This document shows, one piece after another, positions 18,767 to 27,864 of a stretch of DNA of 64,000 nucleotides. Each line of letters starts with the position of its first letter. Within the stretch, counting starts at the first letter, position 1. The notes below the pieces were generated by a model. It had not been told where the DNA came from. It saw only the letters and a list, made by a program, of their open reading frames with translations, and searched no databases. This DNA is from Marimonas lutisalis. Its GTDB lineage: Bacteria > Pseudomonadota > Alphaproteobacteria > Rhodobacterales > Rhodobacteraceae. The stretch lies in contig NZ_SKCI01000004.1 of the NCBI RefSeq assembly GCF_005434965.1, positions 434,001 to 498,000 of the forward strand, written 5' to 3'. Made by a program: the position numbers and the translations under genes.

Positions 18767-19006
18767 TCACTCTTTCCTGATTGACAAGACCTTGAGCAGC
18801 GTCAGCCCGTCTTTGGCAAGTTTCTTCTGCAGCCGCGCGCTCGCGTCTGCGGTGCTGCAATCGCCGCCTACCTGTGCCGTGCCATAGAACAGTTCAAGCG
18901 GGTTGTCCCGCTTGGCCTTGTATTCGACGATGCAGGCGGCCTGCGCACCCGCGGCGGCAAGCGTCAGGCCAAGGGCCAGTGTTGTGATGCGTGATATCCG
19001 TTTCAT
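18767..19006 (-). CDS. Small exported protein of unknown function
   Basis: A 79-residue protein with a signal peptide (MKRISRITTLALGLTLAAAGAQA). The short mature part has two Cys residues (ACIVEY and GGDCST) that could form a disulfide, and ends in a basic stretch. I do not recognise a family. It is separated by only 2 bp from the membrane winged-helix gene, so the two are very likely co-transcribed and possibly functionally linked. Its promoter region contains a GTTATT-repeat/palindrome cluster shared with a divergent gene. Confidence 0.7.
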   Translation of the reverse strand: MKRISRITTLALGLTLAAAGAQAACIVEYKAKRDNPLELFYGTAQVGGDCSTADASARLQKKLAKDGLTLLKVLSIRKE

Positions 19007-19033
19007 GGCCCAGACACTGCGCGAGACTCTGCC

Positions 19034-19093
19034 GTTATTCAATATCCATGGGCCGGTCCCCGCCGTGTTATTCGATAACAGCGCGCTGTTATT
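19034..19093. promoter_or_regulatory. Candidate operator: GTTATT repeats and 18-bp palindrome
   Basis: The divergent promoter region between the small exported protein (minus) and the His-rich protein (plus) holds GTTATT at 19034, 19067 and 19088, spaced 33 and 21 bp. It also holds a perfect palindrome ATAACAGCGCGCTGTTAT at 19075-19092 and TGTTAT-TCG-ATAACA at 19066-19080. Near-integral helical spacing suggests a multi-site operator. The regulator is unknown. Confidence 0.5.
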
Positions 19094-19198
19094 GCCTGTC
19101 TGCCGACCGGCTGGCCAGGTTGGTCTCATCACCGCCACGGGCAGATGCCCCGGCACCGATCGAAACCGAACCGAACCAGACAGGAAAGGACCAGTCCC

Positions 19199-19642
19199 AT
19201 GTCGCGCAAGTTCATCGCAACCATCGTCGCAGGCGCCATCGCCATCACCGGGTTTTCCACCGCGCAGGCCCAGGCCGGCGATCGCGATCTCGTCCGCTTT
19301 CTCGCCGGGGCCACCGCGCTGGTGATCATCGGCAAGGCGCTGTCGGATCATGACGATCGCCACAAGCCCAAGGTCATCACCCGCGGCAACGGCCATCACG
19401 GCTACATCACCCATCGCCACCACAGCCACGGCAAACTGCACCGCCATCGCGTCGGCGAACCCGCGCGCCACCACGCGCCCAAGGCTCAGAAACGCCACAA
19501 GAAGCGCGAGATGCACCGCGAGGTGCGCCGCGAAGCCCGCCGTGAGGCCCGCCGCGAAGTGCGCCGCCAGCACTCCCACGTTCAGCCGCGCCCGCTGCCC
19601 GATCGCGTGCGCCGCTATGAACGCCGCCACCTGAACCGCTGA
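19199..19642 (+). CDS. Exported His/Arg-rich basic protein
   Basis: A 147-residue protein with a signal peptide (cleavage near AQAQA), a short hydrophobic stretch (FLAGATALVIIGKAL), then a His-rich segment (HGHHGYITHRHHSHGKLHRHR) and an Arg/Glu repeat (REVRREARREARREVRRQ). It resembles alphaproteobacterial exported RcnB-like or basic envelope proteins, but I cannot assign a function. The His cluster could bind metal. AGGAAAGGA precedes the ATG at 19199. Confidence 0.7.
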   Translation: MSRKFIATIVAGAIAITGFSTAQAQAGDRDLVRFLAGATALVIIGKALSDHDDRHKPKVITRGNGHHGYITHRHHSHGKLHRHRVGEPARHHAPKAQKRHKKREMHREVRREARREARREVRRQHSHVQPRPLPDRVRRYERRHLNR

Positions 19643-19691
19643 GTGAGCAGTCCACCCGGGCCATGCCCCACGGCCCAGGTGGTTCAAGGGA

Positions 19692-19730
19692 CCGGGGGAG
19701 GGGCTTGTCTCCTCCCCCGGCTTCCTGTTT
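19692..19730 (+). terminator. Rho-independent terminator before rnhB
   Basis: CCGGGGGAGG pairs with CCTCCCCCGG over a 9-base loop, followed by CTTCCTGTTTC. It lies 50 bases after the His-rich protein gene and 10 bases before the rnhB start. Confidence 0.65.
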
Positions 19731-19739
19731 CAAGGGGGC

Positions 19740-20372
19740 ATGACCAAGCCTGATTTCACCTTCGAACAGGCCGCCATCGCGCGCGGCCTTGCGCGTGTCG
19801 CCGGCGTCGACGAAGTCGGCCGTGGCCCCCTGGCCGGCCCTGTGGTCGCCGCCGCCGTCATTCTCGATCCCGCGAATATCCCGCCGGGTCTCAACGATTC
19901 CAAGAAACTCACCGCCAAGCGCCGTCAGGCCCTGAGCGACGAGCTTCACGCCACCGCGCAGGTCTCCATCGCCGAGGCCACGGTCGAAGAGATCGACACG
20001 CTCAACATCCTGCGCGCCTCGCATCTCGCGATGACCCGGGCCATCGCCGGCCTGCCCGCGCCGCCCGATCACTGCCTGATCGACGGCAATCTCATCCCCC
20101 GCGACCTGACCCTTTCCAGCGAGGCCGTGATCAAGGGTGATGCCCGCTCGCTGTCGATCGCGGCGGCCTCGATTGTGGCAAAAATCAGGCGGGATTATGT
20201 CATGTGGGATTTGGCGCAACAGTTCCCCGGCTACGGCTGGGAAACCAACGCCGGTTACCCGTCAAAAAGCCACAGACTGGCGCTCCAAAATATCGGGGTC
20301 ACCCCACACCATAGACGCTCGTTCAAACCGGTGCACAATATATTGTATCAACAAAAAAATGTAAGTGACTGA
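19740..20372 (+). CDS. rnhB: Ribonuclease HII
   Basis: A 210-residue RNase HII that removes ribonucleotides and RNA primers from DNA. The acidic active site is visible as D24-E25 ([10 protein letters not shown]), D115 (LIDGN) and D134 (GDARS), and the C-terminal HRRSFKPV motif is present. It is followed by ccrM, an arrangement also known in other alphaproteobacteria such as Caulobacter. Its TGA overlaps a GATTC methylation site of the ccrM control region. Confidence 0.95.
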   Translation: MTKPDFTFEQAAIARGLARVAGVDEVGRGPLAGPVVAAAVILDPANIPPGLNDSKKLTAKRRQALSDELHATAQVSIAEATVEEIDTLNILRASHLAMTRAIAGLPAPPDHCLIDGNLIPRDLTLSSEAVIKGDARSLSIAAASIVAKIRRDYVMWDLAQQFPGYGWETNAGYPSKSHRLALQNIGVTPHHRRSFKPVHNILYQQKNVSD

Positions 20373-20409
20373 TTCAAAAAAGAAATTGACGACGAATCGC
20401 CTCTGACTC
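20371..20409. promoter_or_regulatory. Cluster of three GANTC methylation sites in the ccrM promoter
   Basis: GATTC (20371-20375), GAATC (20394-20398) and GACTC (20405-20409) lie within 39 bp upstream of ccrM, next to a possible -35 box TTGACG at 20386-20391. GANTC is the CcrM recognition sequence, and Caulobacter ccrM is known to be controlled by methylation of sites in its own leader. This suggests the same autoregulation here. Confidence 0.65.
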
Positions 20410-20430
20410 ATCTTTGAGGGCAACAACTGA

Positions 20431-21570
<1,140 letters not shown>

Positions 21571-21622
21571 CACATACCTCGAACACCGCCGGTGCCTGTG
21601 GCCTGACACATGGCACTTCAAC

Positions 21623-21655
21623 TGCCCCGCCCTCACCGGCGGGGCATTTTTTCAG
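21623..21655 (+). terminator. Rho-independent terminator of ccrM
   Basis: TGCCCCGCC-CTCACC-GGCGGGGCA followed by TTTTTTC: a 9-bp GC-rich stem and six T residues, 53 bases after the ccrM stop codon and before the convergent alkB gene. Confidence 0.88.
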
Positions 21656-21717
21656 CGCCGCTCACCCAGCCCTTGCGCGCTGGTCTCGCGAGGCTGGCCA
21701 TCAGGCCAGACAAGCTT

Positions 21718-22857
21718 TCATTCCGGCATCGGGTTGGTCGCCTTGTTATAGGCCTTCCAGTCGGTGATCTCGGGGTAGTACATCTCGCGCCATTTCCGCA
21801 CCCGCGGGTTCATCACCTTGCGCCACAGCGGCGGCACCATCGCCAGCATGGTCATCACCGGATAGCCATAGGGCAGTTGCGGCGCCTGCGCCTCGCTATA
21901 GTTCTGCAATAGCGGGAACCGCCGGTCGGGCCTGTAATGATGGTCCGAATGGCGCTGCAGGTTGATCAGCAACCAGTTCGATGCCCTGTGCGCCGCGTTC
22001 CAGCTATGCTGCGGCTTCACATGCTCGTATTTACCGTCGCCCAGGTATTTGCGGGTCAGCCCGTAATGTTCGACATAGTTCACGATCTCCAGCTGCCAGA
22101 TCGCCGTGCCGGCCTGCAGGATGAACAGCAACAGCCCCTCCCATCCGCCGATGATCAGCGCCAGCACCAGCATCCCGCCCTGCAGCGCCCAATAGCGCCA
22201 GAACGGGTTGCTGCCATCGGTCCAGGGCAGGTCCTTCTTGGCCAGCTTTTCCTGCTCCGCGCGGAACGCCGATTTCAGCGATCCGATCAGCACGCGCGGA
22301 TAGAACCGGTGGAACCCCTCGTTATAGCGCGCCGTGACCGGGTCGCGCGGCGTGCCGACATAACGGTGATGCACCAGCAGGTGCTCGCTGCGGAAATGTG
22401 AATACAGTACCATCGCCAGCAGGATATCGCCCAGCCACCGCTCGAAATTGATCTTCTGATGCATCAGCTCATGGGAATAGTTGATGCCCACCGTCCCGGT
22501 AATCACGCCCACGCCGAAAAACAGCACGATGGTTTCCAGCGCGTTCAGATGCGCGTCCCCCGGCCCGGTCACGTACCAGATCAGGCCAAAGAGCGTAAGG
22601 AACTGCAGCGGCACCCAGGCCTTGGTGATCACCGTGTACCACGCCAATTGGTCGTCGCCGGTTTCCAGATCGGCGTTTTCCAGGTTCAGGCCCAGCACCG
22701 CATCCAGCGCGGAAAACAGGTACCACGTCGCCACCGGCAGCAGGATCACGGTCCAGCCGCCATAGATCGCCCCGATCCAGGCAATCGGGATCAGCAACAG
22801 CGACATCCAGAAGGGCAGGGCGTTTTGCGGGCGGGAAATCTCTTCTGCGGAAATCAT
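21718..22857 (-). CDS. alkB: Alkane 1-monooxygenase
   Basis: A 379-residue integral-membrane di-iron hydroxylase oxidising medium-chain n-alkanes to 1-alkanols. AlkB histidine motifs are visible: HELMHQ, EHLLVHHRYVGTPRDP and LQRHSDHHYRP. The NYVEHYGL motif is also AlkB-specific. Hydrophobic helices span the N-terminal half. The start at 22857 follows GGAAAG. No rubredoxin or AlkS-type regulator is adjacent, so electrons must come from a partner elsewhere. Confidence 0.94.
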   Translation of the reverse strand: MISAEEISRPQNALPFWMSLLLIPIAWIGAIYGGWTVILLPVATWYLFSALDAVLGLNLENADLETGDDQLAWYTVITKAWVPLQFLTLFGLIWYVTGPGDAHLNALETIVLFFGVGVITGTVGINYSHELMHQKINFERWLGDILLAMVLYSHFRSEHLLVHHRYVGTPRDPVTARYNEGFHRFYPRVLIGSLKSAFRAEQEKLAKKDLPWTDGSNPFWRYWALQGGMLVLALIIGGWEGLLLFILQAGTAIWQLEIVNYVEHYGLTRKYLGDGKYEHVKPQHSWNAAHRASNWLLINLQRHSDHHYRPDRRFPLLQNYSEAQAPQLPYGYPVMTMLAMVPPLWRKVMNPRVRKWREMYYPEITDWKAYNKATNPMPE

Positions 22858-23130
22858 GGGCAACTTTCCAAAATAACAGACCCACACCTTGCGGTGTATA
22901 TCCACTACGTATTCTCGAATGCGCCTAAAGCAAGGTCAACCTTCTCCTCGGCTTCGGTTCGGGCGACGGGAAGATCACGCAACCTGGCGGGGGCAAATCT
23001 TGCAGGTGCCTTGCGCGCGGCGTCTCGCGGTCAAGCGGGTATGGAAACCCAGATCCCGGTGTTCAAAGATGCAGCAACGACCGTTAGCACCCAGCCACCA
23101 GAATGCGCCTGTTCCCTGCGTCGGTCCATC
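22858..23130. other. 273-bp gap between alkB and a membrane protein gene
   Basis: No convincing gene is seen. On the minus strand a frame without an ATG (about 22917-23040) reads PARFAPARLRDLPVARTEAEEKVDLALGAF and could be a gene remnant, but I cannot match it to a family. The alkB promoter must lie in the left part. Confidence 0.4.
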
Positions 23131-23640
23131 CTAGGCCGCTTGCCATCGTCGCCGCAGCCGCAGGGCGATGCCGATGATCAGCATCACCACCCCGACAAGC
23201 GCAAGGCTCCACTTCGTTGTCGTCCACAGGTTGGCTCCGGCCGCCATTTCCGGGGTCATTCCATCGGCCCCGGCACGCAACATTGCGGCGACCGCAGCGT
23301 TTTCAAGGAAATCCGCCAGCACGTAGGTCAACGATACAGTGCCGATCACCAGACCGGGCAATCCCGGGAACAGCCAGCGATAAAGGAAGAAAAGGACCGC
23401 CCCAAGAAGCGGGGGAAAGATATAGTCAAGCCAGAGTTGCGCACCAAGATACAAGGCCGCTCCCTCGTCACCGATCGCGGCGACAAAGGCCTGTGCCTCG
23501 TCAAAGGAATACCCTGTGAAGCGCATGTCCAGTAGGCGCAACCCGCCGGACAGTTCTTCGATCCTTGGAACTGTCCAAAGATTCATGCTCGACCAGGACG
23601 CCAGCATCGCGGCGAGTAGAAACCAGAATATCCGTGGCAT
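23131..23640 (-). CDS. Four-helix integral membrane protein, unknown function
   Basis: A 169-residue protein with hydrophobic segments near 3-20, 72-92, 98-118 and 140-160. A conserved-looking extracytoplasmic loop follows the first helix (MRFTGYSFDEAQAF). I do not recognise a characterised family. The start at 23640 follows AAGGAG by 8 bases. It has no obvious operon partner; the next gene upstream on the same strand starts 200 bp away. Confidence 0.7.
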   Translation of the reverse strand: MPRIFWFLLAAMLASWSSMNLWTVPRIEELSGGLRLLDMRFTGYSFDEAQAFVAAIGDEGAALYLGAQLWLDYIFPPLLGAVLFFLYRWLFPGLPGLVIGTVSLTYVLADFLENAAVAAMLRAGADGMTPEMAAGANLWTTTKWSLALVGVVMLIIGIALRLRRRWQAA

Positions 23641-23841
23641 CGCATGCTTCTCCTTGATTGCATTCCGTTCGGGCAACCTCTATCCGCCCAAGAACGGCAA
23701 CCAGGACCCACCCGGCAATTCAGCCGGCATCACAGTCAAACCAGGGCTCAAACCACGGCCTTCGCGCAAGAGGCCACGCCCCCGGTTGCTCCGACGGCAA
23801 GTTGGCGAACTGCCGTTTCGTCATATCGCTCGTACCCGGGC

Positions 23842-24132
23842 TTAAACGGGCCTGTCGTTACCGCCTGCGCCCGTGCGTCTCATCTCGCGCTCAGTCAATG
23901 CATCGATCATCGAATGTCGTTCACCGACAAGAAAGACGCCTGCACCATGAAGTACAACCGCGAGCCCCCAACCCGCCAGTGGCCAGACGAACCAGATGTG
24001 TCCGGGCGATGTAAGAAGGTCAATGATCACCAGAGTCGTCATGACGACAAGATAAACGGCGGCATGAACGATGAACCCATACTTGGCTTCGGCGCGCGCT
24101 CTGGCGGTTTCGTATTCGACTTGCTGTTGCAT
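23842..24132 (-). CDS. 2TM-domain small membrane protein
   Basis: A 96-residue protein. A charged N-terminal helix (QQQVEYETARARAEAKYGF) precedes two membrane helices (about 22-42 and 53-72). This is the layout of the 2TM domain family, often found near sensor kinases or as stand-alone proteins of unknown role. The start at 24132 was chosen because GGAGAAA lies upstream; a longer in-frame ATG at 24192 is possible. Confidence 0.68.
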   Translation of the reverse strand: MQQQVEYETARARAEAKYGFIVHAAVYLVVMTTLVIIDLLTSPGHIWFVWPLAGWGLAVVLHGAGVFLVGERHSMIDALTEREMRRTGAGGNDRPV

Positions 24133-24357
24133 TAATGTTTTCTCCAAATTTCCGGCTTCAATGGATGAAAACGTATCACTAGGCGGGATCATTTCGTATG
24201 ACTGATGTCAATTTCGATTGCCGGAGGGGCCTGGCATCCGGCCACTTGCATCCGGGCCCTATCCATCCCGCCCCCGGCGCCAATGCGACCGAAATCGCGT
24301 GCTGATCGTGTGGCGGCACATGTCGCGACCCACCGCATTCCCGTCCCAAGCCCCTGT

Positions 24358-25389
24358 TCACTCGAACCGGCCTTGCGCAAGATCGAAAACCTTGCGCATC
24401 ACCGTCGGCAGGTCCGAGGGGCGGAAATCGTGCCGCGCCACGAAGATCCCCGGTCCCGGATCCGTATCCTGTGGCAAATCCGCGATGCGCACACCTAGGC
24501 GCAGGTGGAAATGGGTGAATGTGTGGCGCGCCTCGGCCCCGATATCGCGCCAATCCGCCGCCACGGGCGGCGCTTCCTGCGCCACCTCACCCCACTCGGC
24601 CCCGGGCCAGCCCAGCATCCCGCCCAACAGCCCCTTTTCAGGCCGCCGCTCCAACAACCACGCGCCATCCGCGCGCCGCCCGACATACGCGATACCGTTG
24701 CGCACGGGCTTTGGCTTCTTCGGCTCCTTTGCCGGCAACCCCTCCGCCGTGCCCGCCTTGCGCGCCGTGCAATGGCCCATCCAGGGGCAGATGCCGCAGG
24801 CCGGGTTCTTGGGCGTGCACACCGTCGCGCCCAGGTCCATCACCGCCTGGGCATAGTCCCCGGGCCGCGTTTCGGGCGTGATCAGAGCCGCTTTTTCCGT
24901 CAATTCCGGCTTGGCGCGCGGCAAGGGCGTCGTCACCTCGAAGAGCCGCGCCATCACCCGCTCTACGTTGCCGTCGACCACCACCTCGGGTCGGTCAAAG
25001 GCAATCGCCGCGATCGCCGCCCCGGTATAGGGCCCGATCCCCGGCAGCTTCATCAGCTCTTCGCGCGTCTCGGGAAAACCGCCCATGTCCGCCACTACCC
25101 GCGCGCATTTCAGCAGGTTCCGGGCACGGGCGTAATATCCCAGCCCCGCCCATTCGCCCATCACGTCCTCGTCGCGCGCCGCGGCCAGCGCCTCCACCGT
25201 GGGCCACAGTGTCGTGAACCGTTCGAAATAGGATTTCACCGCCGCCACGGTGGTCTGCTGCAGCATCACCTCGCTCAGCCACACGCGATAGGGGTCGGGC
25301 CGCGCCCCGCTGCCCGGCGGCACCCGCCACGGCAGATCGCGCGCATGAACATCATACCACGCCAAAAGCTCTCCGGCCCTGTCACGCAA
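24358..25389 (-). CDS. mutY: A/G-specific adenine DNA glycosylase
   Basis: A 343-residue glycosylase that removes adenine mispaired with 8-oxoguanine. The catalytic Glu is at 40 (SEVMLQQTTV), the HhH reads LPGIGPYTG (115-123), the catalytic Asp is at 139 (VVDGNVERV), and the iron-sulfur Cys are C189, C196, C199 and C205. The C-terminal Nudix-like domain recognises 8-oxoG. The start is a TTG at 25389: a TAA stop lies two codons upstream in frame and GGAG is 9 bases away. Confidence 0.94.
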   Translation of the reverse strand: MRDRAGELLAWYDVHARDLPWRVPPGSGARPDPYRVWLSEVMLQQTTVAAVKSYFERFTTLWPTVEALAAARDEDVMGEWAGLGYYARARNLLKCARVVADMGGFPETREELMKLPGIGPYTGAAIAAIAFDRPEVVVDGNVERVMARLFEVTTPLPRAKPELTEKAALITPETRPGDYAQAVMDLGATVCTPKNPACGICPWMGHCTARKAGTAEGLPAKEPKKPKPVRNGIAYVGRRADGAWLLERRPEKGLLGGMLGWPGAEWGEVAQEAPPVAADWRDIGAEARHTFTHFHLRLGVRIADLPQDTDPGPGIFVARHDFRPSDLPTVMRKVFDLAQGRFE

Positions 25390-25470
25390 GTTTTATGGCT
25401 CCCGCCCCGATAAACCCTGTTCGCCCCCCTCTCCTGCCACTAAATTGGCCCGGAACCAAGGGAGGCAACG

Positions 25471-26001
25471 ATCGCCCGGCGCGACGCACCATATGGCAAG
25501 GGGTTTACCCGCGCATCCACGCTCTTGCGGGCCGATATCCGCAAGGCGGGCGAATCGCGCGGCTTCGCCGTGTCCCGCATCCTCACCCACTGGGCCGAAA
25601 TCGCGGGCGAGGACATCGCCGCCATTTCCCGCCCGGTCGAGGTCTCCTATGGTCGCGGCGGTTTCGGTGCCACGCTCTCGCTTCTCACCACCGGGGCGCA
25701 GGCGCCACTTCTGGAAATGCAGAAGGAAAAGATCCGCGACCGCGTCAATGCCGCCTACGGCTACAACGCCATCGCCCGCGTGCGCGTGACCCAGACCCAT
25801 GCCACCGGTTTCGCCGAAGGGCAGGTCAGCTTCGAACACCGCCCGAAGAAACCCACGGCACCCGCGCCCGATCCCGCCACCCTCCGTGCCGCCCGGGAAA
25901 CGGCGGGCCAGGTTGCCGACGACGGCCTGCGCCACGCGCTTGAAACCCTCGGGCAAAACGTCCTATCCAGATCGAAACGCCAGAAAGGGCCAACCGAATG
26001 A
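25471..26001 (+). CDS. DUF721 (DciA-like) protein, probable non-canonical ATC start
   Basis: A protein of about 176 residues with a DUF721 core (SRILTHWAEIAGEDIAAISRP, then GATLSLLTTGAQAP and IRDRVNAAYGYNAI). DciA-type DUF721 proteins assist loading of the replicative helicase. The conserved-looking N-terminal segment RRDAPYGKGFTRASTLLRADIR lies upstream of the first canonical start in frame (TTG at 25525). GGGAGG lies 5 bases before an ATC at 25471, and the frame is closed by TAA at 25441. ATC may therefore be the real start. The alternative TTG gives 158 residues. Confidence 0.75.
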   Translation: MARRDAPYGKGFTRASTLLRADIRKAGESRGFAVSRILTHWAEIAGEDIAAISRPVEVSYGRGGFGATLSLLTTGAQAPLLEMQKEKIRDRVNAAYGYNAIARVRVTQTHATGFAEGQVSFEHRPKKPTAPAPDPATLRAARETAGQVADDGLRHALETLGQNVLSRSKRQKGPTE

Positions 26002-26633
26002 TCCATTTCCGCACCCTCGCCGCCGCGCTTCTTGCCGTGCTTGCATGGCAGGCCCCCGCCATCGCCGAGAGCCAGGCCGAAGCCCCCACCGAGGGCGAAG
26101 CCTCGACCGAGATCGTCGAGATGGCCCTCGGTAACCCCGAGGCCTCGGTAACCCTGATCGAATACGCCTCCTTCACCTGCTCGCACTGCGCCAACTTTCA
26201 CGGCAGCCAGTTCAAGAAGCTCAAGGCCGAGTATATCGACACCGGCAAGATCCACTTCATCTACCGCGATGTCTATTTCGACCGTATCGGCCTCTGGGCC
26301 GCGATGCTGGCCCGCTGCGAAAGCCCGCGCTTCTTCGGCGTCAGCGGCTTGCTTTACGAAAAGCAGGGCGAATGGCTCAACTCGCGCGATCCGGTCCAGA
26401 TCGCCGACAACCTGCGCAAGCTGGGCAAGGTTGCCGGCCTCGCAGATGACCGGATCGAGGCCTGCCTGTCGGACGCCGACAAGGCCACCGCGCTCGTCGC
26501 CTGGTTCGAAGAAAACCGCGAAGCCGACGGCATCGATTCCACGCCCAGCCTGGTGATCAACGGGACGAAGTATACCAACATGGCCTACTCCGATCTCAAA
26601 GCCCTCATCGACAAGGAGCTCGGCGCGGAATGA
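25998..26633 (+). CDS. DsbA-like thiol:disulfide oxidoreductase
   Basis: A 211-residue periplasmic thioredoxin-fold protein. A signal peptide (cleavage near AIAES) is followed by an acidic linker and a DsbA/thioredoxin_4-like domain with CSHC at 61-64 and the cis-Pro region STPSLVING. It probably oxidises or isomerises disulfides in exported proteins. Its ATG overlaps the DUF721 stop (ATGA), and its own stop overlaps the next gene. Confidence 0.88.
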   Translation: MIHFRTLAAALLAVLAWQAPAIAESQAEAPTEGEASTEIVEMALGNPEASVTLIEYASFTCSHCANFHGSQFKKLKAEYIDTGKIHFIYRDVYFDRIGLWAAMLARCESPRFFGVSGLLYEKQGEWLNSRDPVQIADNLRKLGKVAGLADDRIEACLSDADKATALVAWFEENREADGIDSTPSLVINGTKYTNMAYSDLKALIDKELGAE

Positions 26634-27745
26634 CGGCACCACTGGCCGGCCTCAAGGTCGTCGAACTCGCCCGTATCCTGGCCGGCCCCTGGGCCGGTCA
26701 GACGCTTTCCGACCTCGGCGCCGAGGTCATCAAGGTCGAAGCGCCCCAGGGTGACGACACCCGCCAGTGGGGCCCGCCCTTCATCGAACGCGATGGCGAC
26801 AAGACCGCCGCCTATTTCCACTCCTGCAACCGCGGCAAGGCCAGCATCACGGTCGATTTCCGCGATCCCGCCGATCTCGACCGGCTCAAGGCGCTCATCC
26901 AGGATGCAGATATCCTGATCGAGAATTTCAAGGTCGGCGGACTGGCGAAATACGGGCTCGACTATGAGACCGTGAAAGACCTCAACCCGCGGCTCATCTA
27001 CTGCTCGATCACCGGCTTCGGGCAGGATGGCCCCTATGCCCACCGCGCGGGCTATGACTACATCATTCAGGGCATGTCAGGCTTCATGTCGATCACCGGC
27101 GATCCCGATGGCCAGCCCCAGCGCGCCGGCGTCGCCATCACCGATCTCTTCACCGGGCTCTATTCGGTCGCCGGCATCCTCGCCGCGTTGCACCAGCGCT
27201 CGGTCACGGGCCGGGGGCAACATGTCGATATGGCGCTTCTCGATTGCGCCGTCGCCGCGATGGCCAACCAGTCGCTCAACTACCTCGCCACCGGCACGCC
27301 GCCGGGGCGTACGGGCAACTACCACCCGAACCTGACGCCCTACCAGGTGTTCGACTGTTCCGATGGTTACATCATCATCGCCACCGGCAACGATGCCCAG
27401 TATCAGCGGCTGTGCAAACTTCTCGGCCTCGACTGGATGGCCGAGCATCCGAAGTTCCTGAAAAACGCCGACCGGGTCGAAAACCGCCCCGAGATGATCG
27501 ACAACCTGATGGCCGAAACCCGCAAATGGACCAAGGCCGATCTCTTGCAGGGTTGCGAGGATCAGGGCATTCCCGCCGGTCCCATCAACGACATGTCCGA
27601 GGTCTTTGCCGATCCGCAGGTGCAGGCCCGCGGCATGCAGGTTTCGCTCGATGGCGTGCCGGGCGTGCGCGCGCCGTTCAAGTTCTCGGATGCCGAGCTG
27701 GCGCTGCACCGCCCCAGCCCGAAACTGGGCGAAGACAACAGCTAG
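26630..27745 (+). CDS. CaiB/BaiF family (class III) CoA-transferase
   Basis: A 371-residue CoA-transferase. ARILAGPWAGQTLSDLGAEV is the family N-terminal signature, and the likely catalytic Asp is D205 in ALLDCAVA. The C-terminal ISxxxSEVFADPQV-like segment reads INDMSEVFADPQVQARGM. It transfers CoA between carboxylic acids; the substrate is unknown. Its start overlaps the DsbA-like stop by 4 bases, so the three genes form one unit. A 45-bp repeated element follows 52 bases after its stop. Confidence 0.9.
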   Translation: MTAPLAGLKVVELARILAGPWAGQTLSDLGAEVIKVEAPQGDDTRQWGPPFIERDGDKTAAYFHSCNRGKASITVDFRDPADLDRLKALIQDADILIENFKVGGLAKYGLDYETVKDLNPRLIYCSITGFGQDGPYAHRAGYDYIIQGMSGFMSITGDPDGQPQRAGVAITDLFTGLYSVAGILAALHQRSVTGRGQHVDMALLDCAVAAMANQSLNYLATGTPPGRTGNYHPNLTPYQVFDCSDGYIIIATGNDAQYQRLCKLLGLDWMAEHPKFLKNADRVENRPEMIDNLMAETRKWTKADLLQGCEDQGIPAGPINDMSEVFADPQVQARGMQVSLDGVPGVRAPFKFSDAELALHRPSPKLGEDNS

Positions 27746-27797
27746 GCATCGCGCGGTGCGTTTACCGAAAGAGTTAACGCTTTGCGAATTTTTTGAC

Positions 27798-27842
27798 GGC
27801 AGCCGGATGTCAGCCGGGCGGTGCACGCATGTCACCCCCCTG
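27798..27842 (+). repeat. 45-bp intergenic element, copy A
   Basis: Begins GGCAGCCGGATGTCAGCCGG, continues GGTGCACGCATGTCACCCC and ends CTG. The reverse complement occurs at 49830-49874 with 43 of 45 positions identical (differences at positions 22 and 42). It contains the direct repeat CAGCCGG-ATGT-CAGCCGG with an 11-bp period. It lies between the convergent CoA-transferase and lpxK genes. Confidence 0.85.
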
Positions 27843-27864
27843 AATCGCGGGGATTTCGGGCCGT

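Noticed and set aside
22889-23134. Open frame between alkB and the membrane protein gene
   Set aside because: No ribosome-binding site and no family-like sequence on the plus strand. A minus-strand frame reading PARFAPARLRDL lacks a start codon, so it was kept only as a possible remnant.
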